This document shows, piece by piece, positions 1 through 6,785 of a stretch of DNA of 31,902 nt. Position numbers and translations under genes: made by a program. Below the pieces are notes generated by a model. That model saw only the letters and a program-made list of their open reading frames with translations. It was not told the DNA's origin and did not search any database. Origin of the DNA: Lawsonibacter sp. (GTDB lineage Bacteria; Bacillota; Clostridia; Oscillospirales; Oscillospiraceae); contig JAAWCR010000227.1 in NCBI GenBank assembly GCA_022793355.1, forward strand, positions 1 through 31,902. Direction: 5' to 3'. Position 1 is the stretch's first letter. Each line of letters begins with the position of its first letter.

Positions 1-47
1 AGAAAGGCCGGGCCCAGGGCCAGGCCCACAATAATCCGTGTCGCCAA
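1..47 (-). CDS. cdsA: Phosphatidate cytidylyltransferase, 5' end only
   Basis: Only the first 15 codons are in the window. Read on the minus strand from a TTG start, they give (M)ATRIIVGLALGPAF, which resembles the usual CdsA opening (R-I-I-x-G-x-x-L-x-P) that leads into the first membrane helix. A GGAGG ribosome-binding site lies 8 bases upstream and overlaps the end of uppS, whose stop is one base before the TTG. CdsA makes CDP-diacylglycerol from phosphatidate and CTP, and cdsA commonly follows uppS in Firmicutes. The call rests on the short N-terminus plus gene order. Confidence 0.7.
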   Translation of the reverse strand, partial: MATRIIVGLALGPAF

Positions 48-48
48 T

Positions 49-798
49 TCACACACCTCCAAACCGGCGGTCCCGGCTCTGATAGGCCGCGATGGCCCGG
101 TGAAGCTCCTCCTTGGAGAAGTCGGGCCACAGCACATCGGTAATATAAAACTCCGAATAGGCCGCCTGCCACAGCAAAAAGTTGGACAGCCGCAGCTCTC
201 CGCTGGTGCGGATAATCAGGTCCGGGTCCGGAACTCCTTCGGAGTAGAGATACCTTCCAAACTGGTCCGCCGTCAGATGGTTGGGGTCGGCCCTGCCCTC
301 CGCACAGTCCAGCGCAAAGGCCTGAGCCGCCCGGACAATTTCGTCCCGGCCCCCGTAGTTCAGGCAGATGTTCACCTGACAGCCCTCGTAGTGCCGAGAG
401 ATCTCCCGGGTGCGCTCACACAGCTCCCGCAGCTCCGGGGTCAGCTGAGACAGATCTCCGAAAAATTCCATCTTTACCCGGTCCCGCTCCATCTGGCCGA
501 TGGCCTCCAGCAGATACTTTTTCAAAAGCCCCATGATGGCGGACACCTCCTCCTCTGGGCGCTTCCAGTTCTCAGAGGAAAATGCGTAGACGGTGAGGTA
601 GTCCAGCCCAATATCCTTACAGTAGGTGGCGATGGTACGAAAGGTCTCCGCTCCAGCGGCGTGGCCCGCCGTCCGGGGCAGGCCGCGCTTTTTGGCCCAG
701 CGGCCGTTGCCGTCCATGATAATGGCGATGTGCCGGGGCAGGCGGGAAAAATCCACCTGGGTCCGGACCGGTTCCGGTTTCTTCGTGAAGAAGGCCAT
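49..798 (-). CDS. uppS: Isoprenyl transferase (undecaprenyl diphosphate synthase)
   Basis: The 249-residue product matches the usual cis-prenyltransferase length. The hallmark N-terminal block HIAIIMDGNGRWAKKRGLPR is at about residues 23-42 (catalytic Asp in MDGNGRWA). SSENWKRP follows near residue 75, and the C-terminal IIRTSGELRLSNFLLWQ and YSEFYITDVLWPDF blocks bind the pyrophosphate. It condenses isopentenyl diphosphate onto farnesyl diphosphate to build the C55 lipid carrier for peptidoglycan and other surface glycans. The start is an ATG with GGAGAG upstream. It sits between frr and cdsA. This is core chromosome and not part of the island. Confidence 0.97.
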   Translation of the reverse strand: MAFFTKKPEPVRTQVDFSRLPRHIAIIMDGNGRWAKKRGLPRTAGHAAGAETFRTIATYCKDIGLDYLTVYAFSSENWKRPEEEVSAIMGLLKKYLLEAIGQMERDRVKMEFFGDLSQLTPELRELCERTREISRHYEGCQVNICLNYGGRDEIVRAAQAFALDCAEGRADPNHLTADQFGRYLYSEGVPDPDLIIRTSGELRLSNFLLWQAAYSEFYITDVLWPDFSKEELHRAIAAYQSRDRRFGGV

Positions 799-833
799 GG
801 CGGTCTCTCCTTTGTGTTTGTCTATTGAGAAAC

Positions 834-902
834 GGGCCGCCGAGGGCGGCGGCCCCTACAGATATTATCTCCCGTAGGGGCCGGCGCCTTCGCCGGCCCG
901 CC
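834..902. repeat. GC-rich multi-hairpin intergenic repeat
   Basis: The gap between frr and uppS is filled by three adjacent inverted repeats. GCCGCC/GGCGGC lies near 836-850. GGCCCCTAC (851-859) pairs with GTAGGGGCC (874-882). GGCCGGCG (879-886) pairs with CGCCGGCC (891-898) across a CCTT loop. The GTAGGGGC motif is typical of dispersed REP-like palindromes I associate with Oscillospiraceae genomes; whether it is repeated elsewhere in this genome cannot be seen here. It could act as a transcript-processing or attenuating structure between the two genes. Confidence 0.6.
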
Positions 903-920
903 ATTTCGTGGGTAGGGAAA

Positions 921-1475
921 TCAGACTGCCATAAGCTCCTTTTCCTTCTTGGCCGTCAGGTTGTCGATGTCCTTGCACCGCTTGTCGGTCATTTCCTGAA
1001 GCTCCTTTTCCAGCTTCTTCTGGTCGTCCTCGGTGAGCTCGGACTTCTTGGTCTTTTTCTTGATGTCGTCCATAGCGTCCCGGCGGATATTGCGCAGGGC
1101 GACCTTGCCCTCCTCGCCGTACTTGCGCACCTGCTTGGTCAGCTCCTTGCGCCGCTCCTCGGTGAGCTGGGGAAAGGACAAGCGGATTACCCGGCCGTCG
1201 TTCTGGGGATTGATCCCAAGGTCAGAGGTCTGAATGGCCTTTTCAATGGCCTTCAGCAGCGACATATCGTAGGGCTGGATGGTCAGGGTCCGGGGGTCTG
1301 GGGATCCTATGTTAGCCACCTGATTCAGGGGAGTGGGCGTGCCATAATACTCCACGGTGATGCGGTCCAGCACGCCAGCATTGGCCCGGCCCGCCCGGAC
1401 GGCGGCAAAGTTGGATTTGACCACCTCGATGGTCTTCAGCATTCTCTCGTCATAGCTTGCGATCTCAGGGCTCAT
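921..1475 (-). CDS. frr: Ribosome recycling factor
   Basis: The 184-residue protein (family about 185) begins MSPEIASYDERMLKTIEVVK and contains VRAGRANAGVLDRITVEYYG, the conserved RRF RAGRANP-like block. The C-terminal half is highly charged and helical (RRDAMDDIKKKTKKSELTEDD), as in the three-helix domain. RRF with EF-G splits post-termination ribosomes. Two in-frame ATGs occur six bases apart (1481 and 1475). The AGGAAG site is only two bases from the first but eight from the second, so 1475 is preferred. It follows pyrH, the usual order in bacteria. Confidence 0.96.
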   Translation of the reverse strand: MSPEIASYDERMLKTIEVVKSNFAAVRAGRANAGVLDRITVEYYGTPTPLNQVANIGSPDPRTLTIQPYDMSLLKAIEKAIQTSDLGINPQNDGRVIRLSFPQLTEERRKELTKQVRKYGEEGKVALRNIRRDAMDDIKKKTKKSELTEDDQKKLEKELQEMTDKRCKDIDNLTAKKEKELMAV

Positions 1476-1588
1476 GGTCATTACTTCCTTTCCTCACAGT
1501 CTTTTATTCGCTTTTTTGCGGAAACGGCCTGCGGCCGCTCGGGGATATCCGCAGGGGTGCGGGCGGCCAAAGCCGTTCTGCCAGGGCA

Positions 1589-2302
1589 TTATTCCACGAT
1601 GGTTCCGACTTCCTCTCCCATCACCGCCCGGATGATGTTCTCCGGGTCCTTGAGAGCAAAGAGGAGGACGGGAATCTTGTTGTCCATGGATAGAGAGGTA
1701 GCGGTGGTGTCCATCACCGCCAGATGCTGGGCCAGCACCTCGTCGTAGGAGATTTTGCTGTATTTCTTCGCGCTGGGGTCCTTCTTAGGGTCGGCAGAGT
1801 AGACGCCGTCGATATTTTTGGCCAGTAGAATCACGTCGGCGTTGATCTCCGCAGCCCGGAGGACAGCGGCAGTGTCGGTGGAGAAGAAGGGATTGCCAGT
1901 GCCGCAGCCAAAGATGACCACGCGCCCCTTCTGAAGATGGCGGATAGCCTTGGAGCGGATATAGGGCTCCGCCACAGCCTGCATGCCGATGGCGGTCTGC
2001 ACCCGGACCTCCACCCCCTTCTGCTCCAGCACGTCGGCCACGGCCAGGGCGTTGATGGCCGTCGCGAGCATGCCCATATGGTCGGCCCGAACCCGCTCCA
2101 TGGCGTCCCCGCCGTCCTTGAGCCCCCGCCAGAAGTTGCCGCCGCCTACTACGACACCCACTTCCACGTTCATCTCTACACAGCGCTTAATCACATCGCA
2201 TACCTGGCCAATCACCTGAAAGTCCAGGCCGCGTGAAGCCGCGCCCGCCAGGGCCTCGCCGCTGATTTTCAAAAGTACCCGCTTAAACTTGGGTTGCTCC
2301 AT
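1589..2302 (-). CDS. pyrH: UMP kinase
   Basis: The 237-residue protein matches the amino-acid-kinase fold UMP kinase of bacteria (about 240 aa). It has FKRVLLKISGEALAG at the N-terminus, GVVVGGGNFWRG near residue 50 (phosphate-binding glycines), DHMGMLATAINALA, and the C-terminal TTATSLSMDNKIPVLLF. It phosphorylates UMP to UDP, feeding pyrimidine nucleotides and ultimately CTP. It starts at an ATG after a strong GGAGGGG site. It is the first gene of the minus-strand block pyrH-frr-uppS-cdsA and is divergent from ribU. Confidence 0.97.
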   Translation of the reverse strand: MEQPKFKRVLLKISGEALAGAASRGLDFQVIGQVCDVIKRCVEMNVEVGVVVGGGNFWRGLKDGGDAMERVRADHMGMLATAINALAVADVLEQKGVEVRVQTAIGMQAVAEPYIRSKAIRHLQKGRVVIFGCGTGNPFFSTDTAAVLRAAEINADVILLAKNIDGVYSADPKKDPSAKKYSKISYDEVLAQHLAVMDTTATSLSMDNKIPVLLFALKDPENIIRAVMGEEVGTIVE

Positions 2303-2419
2303 TTGAACCCCTCCTGTTTTTTTCTCACCCTATTTTAATATATTTTTTACCGTTTGCCTAGTGGGTTAGCCAAACTTTTTCAAATTGTCCACAATTTGCT
2401 CAGAGGCATAAATTAGGGG

Positions 2420-2448
2420 TTGCATTTTCCCCTGGTCCGTCGTATAAT
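2420..2448 (+). promoter_or_regulatory. Sigma-70-type promoter for ribU
   Basis: A TTGCAT -35 box (2420-2425), a 17-base spacer and a perfect TATAAT -10 box (2443-2448) lie just upstream of the FMN riboswitch. Predicted transcription starts near 2455, so the whole aptamer is in the leader. Confidence 0.8.
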
Positions 2449-2471
2449 GTGGGCAGACAACTGGATACGAT

Positions 2472-2645
2472 GTCTTCAGGGCGGGGTGAGATTCCCCACT
2501 GGCGGTACAGTCCGCGACCGGACACGGCAACGTGTCCGCTGACCCGGTGAAACTCCGGGACCAACGGTGACGAAAATTCCGGTTTGCTCAGCGCCGCAGG
2601 CGTTTATAGCATACCAGAACTTTCCTAGTCCGGATGGAAGAAGAT
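2472..2645 (+). promoter_or_regulatory. FMN riboswitch (RFN element)
   Basis: The sequence carries the conserved RFN landmarks in order: TTCAGGGCGGGGTGAGATTC at the 5' side of P1, CCCCACTGGCGGTA, AGTCCGCGA, CCGGTGAAACTCCGGGACC, ACGGTGA, and AGTCCGGATGGAAGAAG closing P1. This is the aptamer that binds flavin mononucleotide and shuts off riboflavin synthesis or uptake genes. It precedes ribU by about 115 bases, so high FMN should reduce riboflavin import. Confidence 0.96.
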
Positions 2646-2660
2646 GTGTATAAAACAACA

Positions 2661-2704
2661 CGCGCCGCTTCGGCGTGCGTCAGCGCACCTCCTTGTTTGT
2701 TTTG
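2661..2704 (+). terminator. Probable expression platform of the FMN riboswitch
   Basis: Two hairpins that cannot form together lie between aptamer and gene. CGCGCC pairs with GGCGTG around loop GCTTC (2661-2677). GTGCG pairs with CGCAC around TCAG (2675-2688), and the second is followed by a T-rich CCTTGTTTGTTTT run. This arrangement fits a switchable terminator, but the stem is short and the T-run interrupted, so translational control at the AAAGGAG site near 2745 remains possible. Confidence 0.4.
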
Positions 2705-2759
2705 ACACCTGGAAGACATGGTCTTTCAGCGGTCAAATTCAAAAAAGGAGTGTTTTTTT

Positions 2760-3389
2760 ATGTCTGCACCCACTGTAACCACCTCCAAGCGCAAAAGTTC
2801 TGTCTCTGCCCGGGCTCTTACTGTCACCGCCATGCTCTCAGCGGTGGCCTGTGTGCTCAACATGTTCGATTTCCCCATCCCGTTTTTAATTCCAACATTT
2901 GTAAAGATGGACATCTCCGACCTGCCCGAGCTGCTGGCCGCCTTCTCCCTGGGCCCCTGGTACGGCGTGGCTGTCACTTTCCTGAAAAATCTGCTCAAGG
3001 TAATTATCAAAGGCACCTCCACCGTTTACGCTGGGGAATTGTGCAATTTTATCCTGGGCGCCGCTTTTTCCTTCACCGCTGGCATGATTTATCACTATAA
3101 GAAGTCCCGGAAAGGCGCCCTCCTCGGCGCGCTGGCCGGTGCGGTGATGATGGCCCTTCTCTCCATCCCCTGTAATTACTACATCTCTTACCCTGTCTAC
3201 ACCAAGTTCATGGCAATCGATAAAATCATCGCCATGTATCAGACCATTCGCCCTGGTGTCAACGGCCTGCTGGAGTGCCTGATTATCTTCAATGCTCCCT
3301 TCACCCTGCTTAAGGGCCTGCTGACCACCGCCCTGTGCTTCCTGGTCTACAAACCCCTCTCCCCCATTCTTCACGGCGCCAATAAGTAA
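2760..3389 (+). CDS. ribU: Riboflavin ECF transporter substrate-binding (S) component
   Basis: The 209-residue hydrophobic protein has about six predicted membrane segments (for example LTVTAMLSAVACVLNMF, GALLGALAGAVMMALLSIP, LIIFNAPFTLLKGLLTTALCF). It has the RibU/ECF-S pattern DISDLPELLAAFSLGPWYGV followed by FLKNLLKVIIKGTSTVYAGE and the PCNYYI-like segment. RibU captures riboflavin in the membrane and couples to the energizing EcfAA'T module encoded elsewhere. The ATG at 2760 is chosen because AAAGGAG lies 9 bases upstream; an in-frame ATG 42 bases earlier lacks such a site. It is controlled by the FMN riboswitch immediately upstream. Confidence 0.93.
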   Translation: MSAPTVTTSKRKSSVSARALTVTAMLSAVACVLNMFDFPIPFLIPTFVKMDISDLPELLAAFSLGPWYGVAVTFLKNLLKVIIKGTSTVYAGELCNFILGAAFSFTAGMIYHYKKSRKGALLGALAGAVMMALLSIPCNYYISYPVYTKFMAIDKIIAMYQTIRPGVNGLLECLIIFNAPFTLLKGLLTTALCFLVYKPLSPILHGANK

Positions 3390-3450
3390 GGAGAGCTCAG
3401 GAACAAGAATCATCTTGAATGGATTATTTGTCTTACCCACTACCAATAGA

Positions 3451-3535
3451 ACTACTTTTGGAATTGTTGATGCACAGAGCGTACAGAATGCGGATACAGC
3501 GGAGGAACAGGGTTACGACGCAGGAAAAAAGTATG
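3451..3535 (+). pseudogene. IS5-family transposase fragment
   Basis: A short frame encodes FGIVDAQSVQNADTAEEQGY followed by DAGKK. This closely resembles the IS5-family transposase segment around the first catalytic Asp (GIVDSQSVK-N-DTAEEKGYDAGKK). Nothing recognisable as the rest of the gene flanks it, so this is a relic. It adjoins the IS4-type remnant, marking the edge between the conserved block and the island. Confidence 0.65.
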
Positions 3536-3639
3536 CTGCAGATTTTAATGCAAAGCTGCTGGCATGGGCTGACGAGGATTTTAGCCGAATGGAACGCATT
3601 GACGCTGATAAGCGAAAACAGCATTGGAAAAATACTGAT

Positions 3640-4458
3640 CAGACGGTTTCAAAACAGTGAAAAAACACCGTCGTCTTCGTCCTTTGTCCGGCAGCACCAG
3701 AAGCTGTTGCCTGCGGCGCTGGAAACGCTGTTTCACCGCTTCACGGCCCTGCTGCGCCCGAAAAAAACTTTTGCGGCCACCGCCTGCTGGCGGTGGCCGA
3801 CTCGTCGCTGAAATCCGTCTCCTGCCCGAAGGACCCGGCCTCTTACCGCCCCGGCACATCCAGTCAGCACGGCCGCAACCTCTGGCACATGAATGCACTC
3901 TTTGATCTGGAAAACGGCATTTATACCGACCTGATCGTGCAGAAGGAACACGAAAAGAACGAGTGCAGAGCCCTGTGCCAGATGGTGGACCGCTCCCGCA
4001 TTTCCGGGAAGGTGATCCTGCTGGCTGACCAGAATTACGAATTCTGCAACAATCCGGCCCACCTGGAGAAGCGGAACGGGAATTACTGATCCGTATTCGG
4101 GACAAGGCTTGGGGCATCGAGACTTCCTTCCGCAGCCTGAAATACGCCGTGGGCCTCATCCATCTTTACGCAAAGAAACCGGACCTTGTCCCTCAGGAGG
4201 TTTTCGCCAGTTTCCTCATCTTTAATTTCTCACAGGCCGCCGCCTGGACTATCGATGCGTCTCAGGGCACAGCCAAATGCAAGCGTCATGTCAATTTCTG
4301 ATGCTGTCTTTGCCTGCTCTGCTTTCCTGCGCCGCTCCACCACCGATCCTCTCCCGCTCCTTCGGCAAAGACGGCTCCTGCTTCGCCCTGGACGCGCCGT
4401 CCCAAGTCCAAAAATCACAGGTAACCGCGTTTCCGCCTGCTATGCCTCCGCTCACTGA
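3640..4458 (+). pseudogene. IS4-family transposase, degraded
   Basis: Pieces of one DDE transposase are spread over three frames. They are SSSFVRQHQKLLPAALETLFHRF (about 3670-3740), AVADSSLKSVSCPKDPASYRPG with the NALFDLENGIYTDLIVQKEHEKNE segment and KVILLADQNYE (about 3795-4050), then RIRDK joined directly to AWGIETSFRSLKYAVGLIHL (about 4085-4160). The C-terminus AVFACSAFLRR...LLLRPGR ends near 4458. The join at RDK/AWGIETSF implies an internal deletion of the barrel region, and at least two frameshifts are present. The element cannot encode an active transposase. Confidence 0.8.
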
Positions 4459-4580
4459 CCTTTTCTATATCCTTTTTCAGAGGGACATCAAACTTGCCGA
4501 TACACTTCAGGTAGATGTCAAGTTCTTGGGTGCGATCATCCAGATTCAAACAACATCCTTGCCATCGAAGCACTTTTTAC
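4459..4580. other. Gap between IS relic and phosphonate genes
   Basis: About 120 bases between the end of the IS4 relic and the stop codon of the decarboxylase gene. I see no convincing terminator for the minus-strand island here. Confidence 0.5.
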
Positions 4581-5708
4581 CTATCTTTCTGTTTTTTGCC
4601 AGAGATTCATAAATGCTCGCTTGTTTTCGATTGGACTGGTGGTAGGACGGCCTAGATCCGTTCGTGCACCGATCGAACAGGCTACTTCTACAAAACTCAA
4701 GGCCCCACGCTTTTTTGCCTCTCGAAGCCCCTGCTCCAAATTTTCTTGCGTCTCTGCACGAACGGCATACGGGTAACCACAAGCTTGAGCTATTGCGACC
4801 AAGTCTATCTGTCCGGCTACTGTCGGCATTCCACCCACCGACTCATGAGCACCATTATTGAGAACAATATGGATCAAGTTCTTCGGCCGACTGGCTCCAA
4901 TTACCGCCATCGCTCCCATGTGCATCAGGACTGCCCCGTCGCCATCGATACACCATACCCTTTGATCTGGTCTTTGGAGTGCCAGTCCCAATGCAATAGA
5001 TGAGCTGTGTCCCATAGAACCAACTGTCAAAAAATCATGTTGGTGGCCCTGCCCACCCTGTTCTCTGATCTCAAACAACTCCCGGCTAGCCTTTCCAGTC
5101 GTGGATATGATAGGGTCATCCCCGGCGGCACGGATGACAAACCGGATAGCCTCCTCACGGCGCATCGTGTGTCCATTCTGATATTGGATCTTTTTGTCAT
5201 AGGTAAGCGCACCCTTGCGAATAACAAAGGCAACACTCTTCCCCGTATCCAACAGGGGACGGAATGTCTCCATCGCTCTGTTGAGCTCCACCGCAGAAGT
5301 CTCTGTACTGACAACAGTATGTTTGATCCCCATATCCTCCAGCAGCTTGAGCGTCACAGCCCCTTGATAGATATGTTGAGGTTCATCATGGACACCTGGT
5401 TCTCCCCGCCATCCTATGATAAGCACCACAGGTATAGCGTAGACCTGGTCATTAAGCAAAGATGCCATCGGATTGATGATATTTCCTTCACCGCTGTTTT
5501 GCATATAGACCACCGGGATCTTCCCGGTTGCCAAATGATACCCCACCGCCATAGCCACGGCGTTCCCTTCATTTGCCGCAATGACATGCCTCTTCGGGTC
5601 GGTCCCATAGGCGTCAATCAAAAGATCACACAGCGCTTTCAACTGTGAGTCAGGCACGCCAGTGTAAAACTCGGCACCGATGATGTCTAGCAGTTCTTCA
5701 GCCTTCAA
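4581..5708 (-). CDS. aepY: Phosphonopyruvate decarboxylase
   Basis: The 375-residue product has the length of Ppd/AepY. It converts phosphonopyruvate to phosphonoacetaldehyde and CO2, the irreversible step that pulls the PEP mutase equilibrium toward C-P compounds. It opens with the pyrimidine-binding half: FYTGVPDSQLKAL at about 14-26 and HVIAANEGNAVAMAVGYHLA with catalytic Glu47. Further on come MQNSGEGN and a GWRGEPGVHDEPQH block. The C-terminal half has the thiamine-diphosphate/Mg motif CIDGDGAVLMHMGAMA ending in VLNNGAHESVGGMPT. The start is a TTG with GAGG eight bases upstream, four bases after the stop of the Fe-dehydrogenase. It is the last gene of the island operon. Confidence 0.94.
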   Translation of the reverse strand: MKAEELLDIIGAEFYTGVPDSQLKALCDLLIDAYGTDPKRHVIAANEGNAVAMAVGYHLATGKIPVVYMQNSGEGNIINPMASLLNDQVYAIPVVLIIGWRGEPGVHDEPQHIYQGAVTLKLLEDMGIKHTVVSTETSAVELNRAMETFRPLLDTGKSVAFVIRKGALTYDKKIQYQNGHTMRREEAIRFVIRAAGDDPIISTTGKASRELFEIREQGGQGHQHDFLTVGSMGHSSSIALGLALQRPDQRVWCIDGDGAVLMHMGAMAVIGASRPKNLIHIVLNNGAHESVGGMPTVAGQIDLVAIAQACGYPYAVRAETQENLEQGLREAKKRGALSFVEVACSIGARTDLGRPTTSPIENKRAFMNLWQKTER

Positions 5709-5711
5709 TGT

Positions 5712-6782
5712 TCATCCTCTTTCCACTAAGATCTGTCGATACAAGCCCTCGATATCCTTTACCGTCAAAGATATCGGAAAGTTCTTGAGCCGAACTGGGT
5801 CGACACCGGCAGCTAATGCGGGCAGTTCCTTTCGCGAGCAAACTGGAGCTTCTAAATCGAGCCCGTCCAAAATAGACTGGAACTGTCCAGGTCCATCTTC
5901 AGCGCTTTGACCTCCCATAGCTTTTGCTATCGCACTTAGAACAGTTTCCAGATAACCGAGCCCGCGAGCGTCTATGCACTGGTCCATATGGTCCAGCATA
6001 TAGGGCCACAGCTTAGCCACACACAAAGCGGCGGCATGTCCATGAGCTATCCCATATCTCTTTGTGAGCTGATAGCTCATGGCGTGTCCCGCTGTGGTCT
6101 GGGCCAAGTTAATAGCTTGCCCCGCTCGGTGTGCCGCTCGCAGCATCCCAGCATTCCCAGCTGGACGGTTTTGCAGATATGCTTCCCAATTATCCATAAT
6201 CGATCGAATCGCTTCCTTGGAATGCAGCATGCTCTCATGAGTAGAATTGCCAGACCAAAAGGATTCGATCCCATGGCACAGCGCATCCAGCATGGTGACT
6301 TTTCGCTGATAGTTCGGAAGCGAATCCAGCGTTGAGGAATCCAGCAGAACGGCATCCGGAATACCGCAGTCTACAGACTTCTTAACACCCTGGCAGTAGA
6401 CCACCGCAAAATGGGTCGCTTCGCTGCCAGAGCCGGCTGTGGTGGGAACCGCAAGAAGATGTTCGATACCTGTATCATGCCTGATACACTTCGCTACATC
6501 TATGGCGCTGCCACCTCCAGCCGCAATAATGGAATCGCAGTCCTCACGGTGAGCAGCCTCGCCCCCCCGCACCACCGAGCTGTGGTCTGGATTGGGATGA
6601 AAATCAGAAAAGTGGATCAACTTGACCTCATTTTTGTCTGTATAGTCTTTCAGGTACTGATAAGTTTTCGTTTTTAAAAAGGACTGGCCGCACACCAGCA
6701 ATATTTTATGGCCCATTTTCTGGTGAATATACAGAGCCAGCTTTATGTAGTCATTCTCCGGTGTCAATATGATCTGACTCAT
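5712..6782 (-). CDS. Iron-type alcohol dehydrogenase, probable phosphonoacetaldehyde reductase
   Basis: The 356-residue group III (Fe-dependent) alcohol dehydrogenase has the nucleotide-binding AAGGGSAIDVAK at about 87-98 and VPTTAGSGSEATHFAV. Metal-binding regions are MLDALCHGIESFW and a histidine pair in MSYQLTKRYGIAHGHAAALC. In the fosfomycin, phosphinothricin and dehydrophos pathways, enzymes of this family (FomC, PhpC, DhpG) reduce phosphonoacetaldehyde to 2-hydroxyethylphosphonate. That is the natural assignment here because the gene is sandwiched, a few bases on each side, between PEP mutase and Ppd. The substrate is inferred from context. The start ATG has GGAGG ten or so bases upstream. 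Confidence 0.88.
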   Translation of the reverse strand: MSQIILTPENDYIKLALYIHQKMGHKILLVCGQSFLKTKTYQYLKDYTDKNEVKLIHFSDFHPNPDHSSVVRGGEAAHREDCDSIIAAGGGSAIDVAKCIRHDTGIEHLLAVPTTAGSGSEATHFAVVYCQGVKKSVDCGIPDAVLLDSSTLDSLPNYQRKVTMLDALCHGIESFWSGNSTHESMLHSKEAIRSIMDNWEAYLQNRPAGNAGMLRAAHRAGQAINLAQTTAGHAMSYQLTKRYGIAHGHAAALCVAKLWPYMLDHMDQCIDARGLGYLETVLSAIAKAMGGQSAEDGPGQFQSILDGLDLEAPVCSRKELPALAAGVDPVRLKNFPISLTVKDIEGLYRQILVERG

Positions 6783-6785
6783 CTC

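Noticed and set aside
3419..3811. Separate hypothetical genes between ribU and the island
   Set aside because: The frames are fragments of IS5- and IS4-family transposases.
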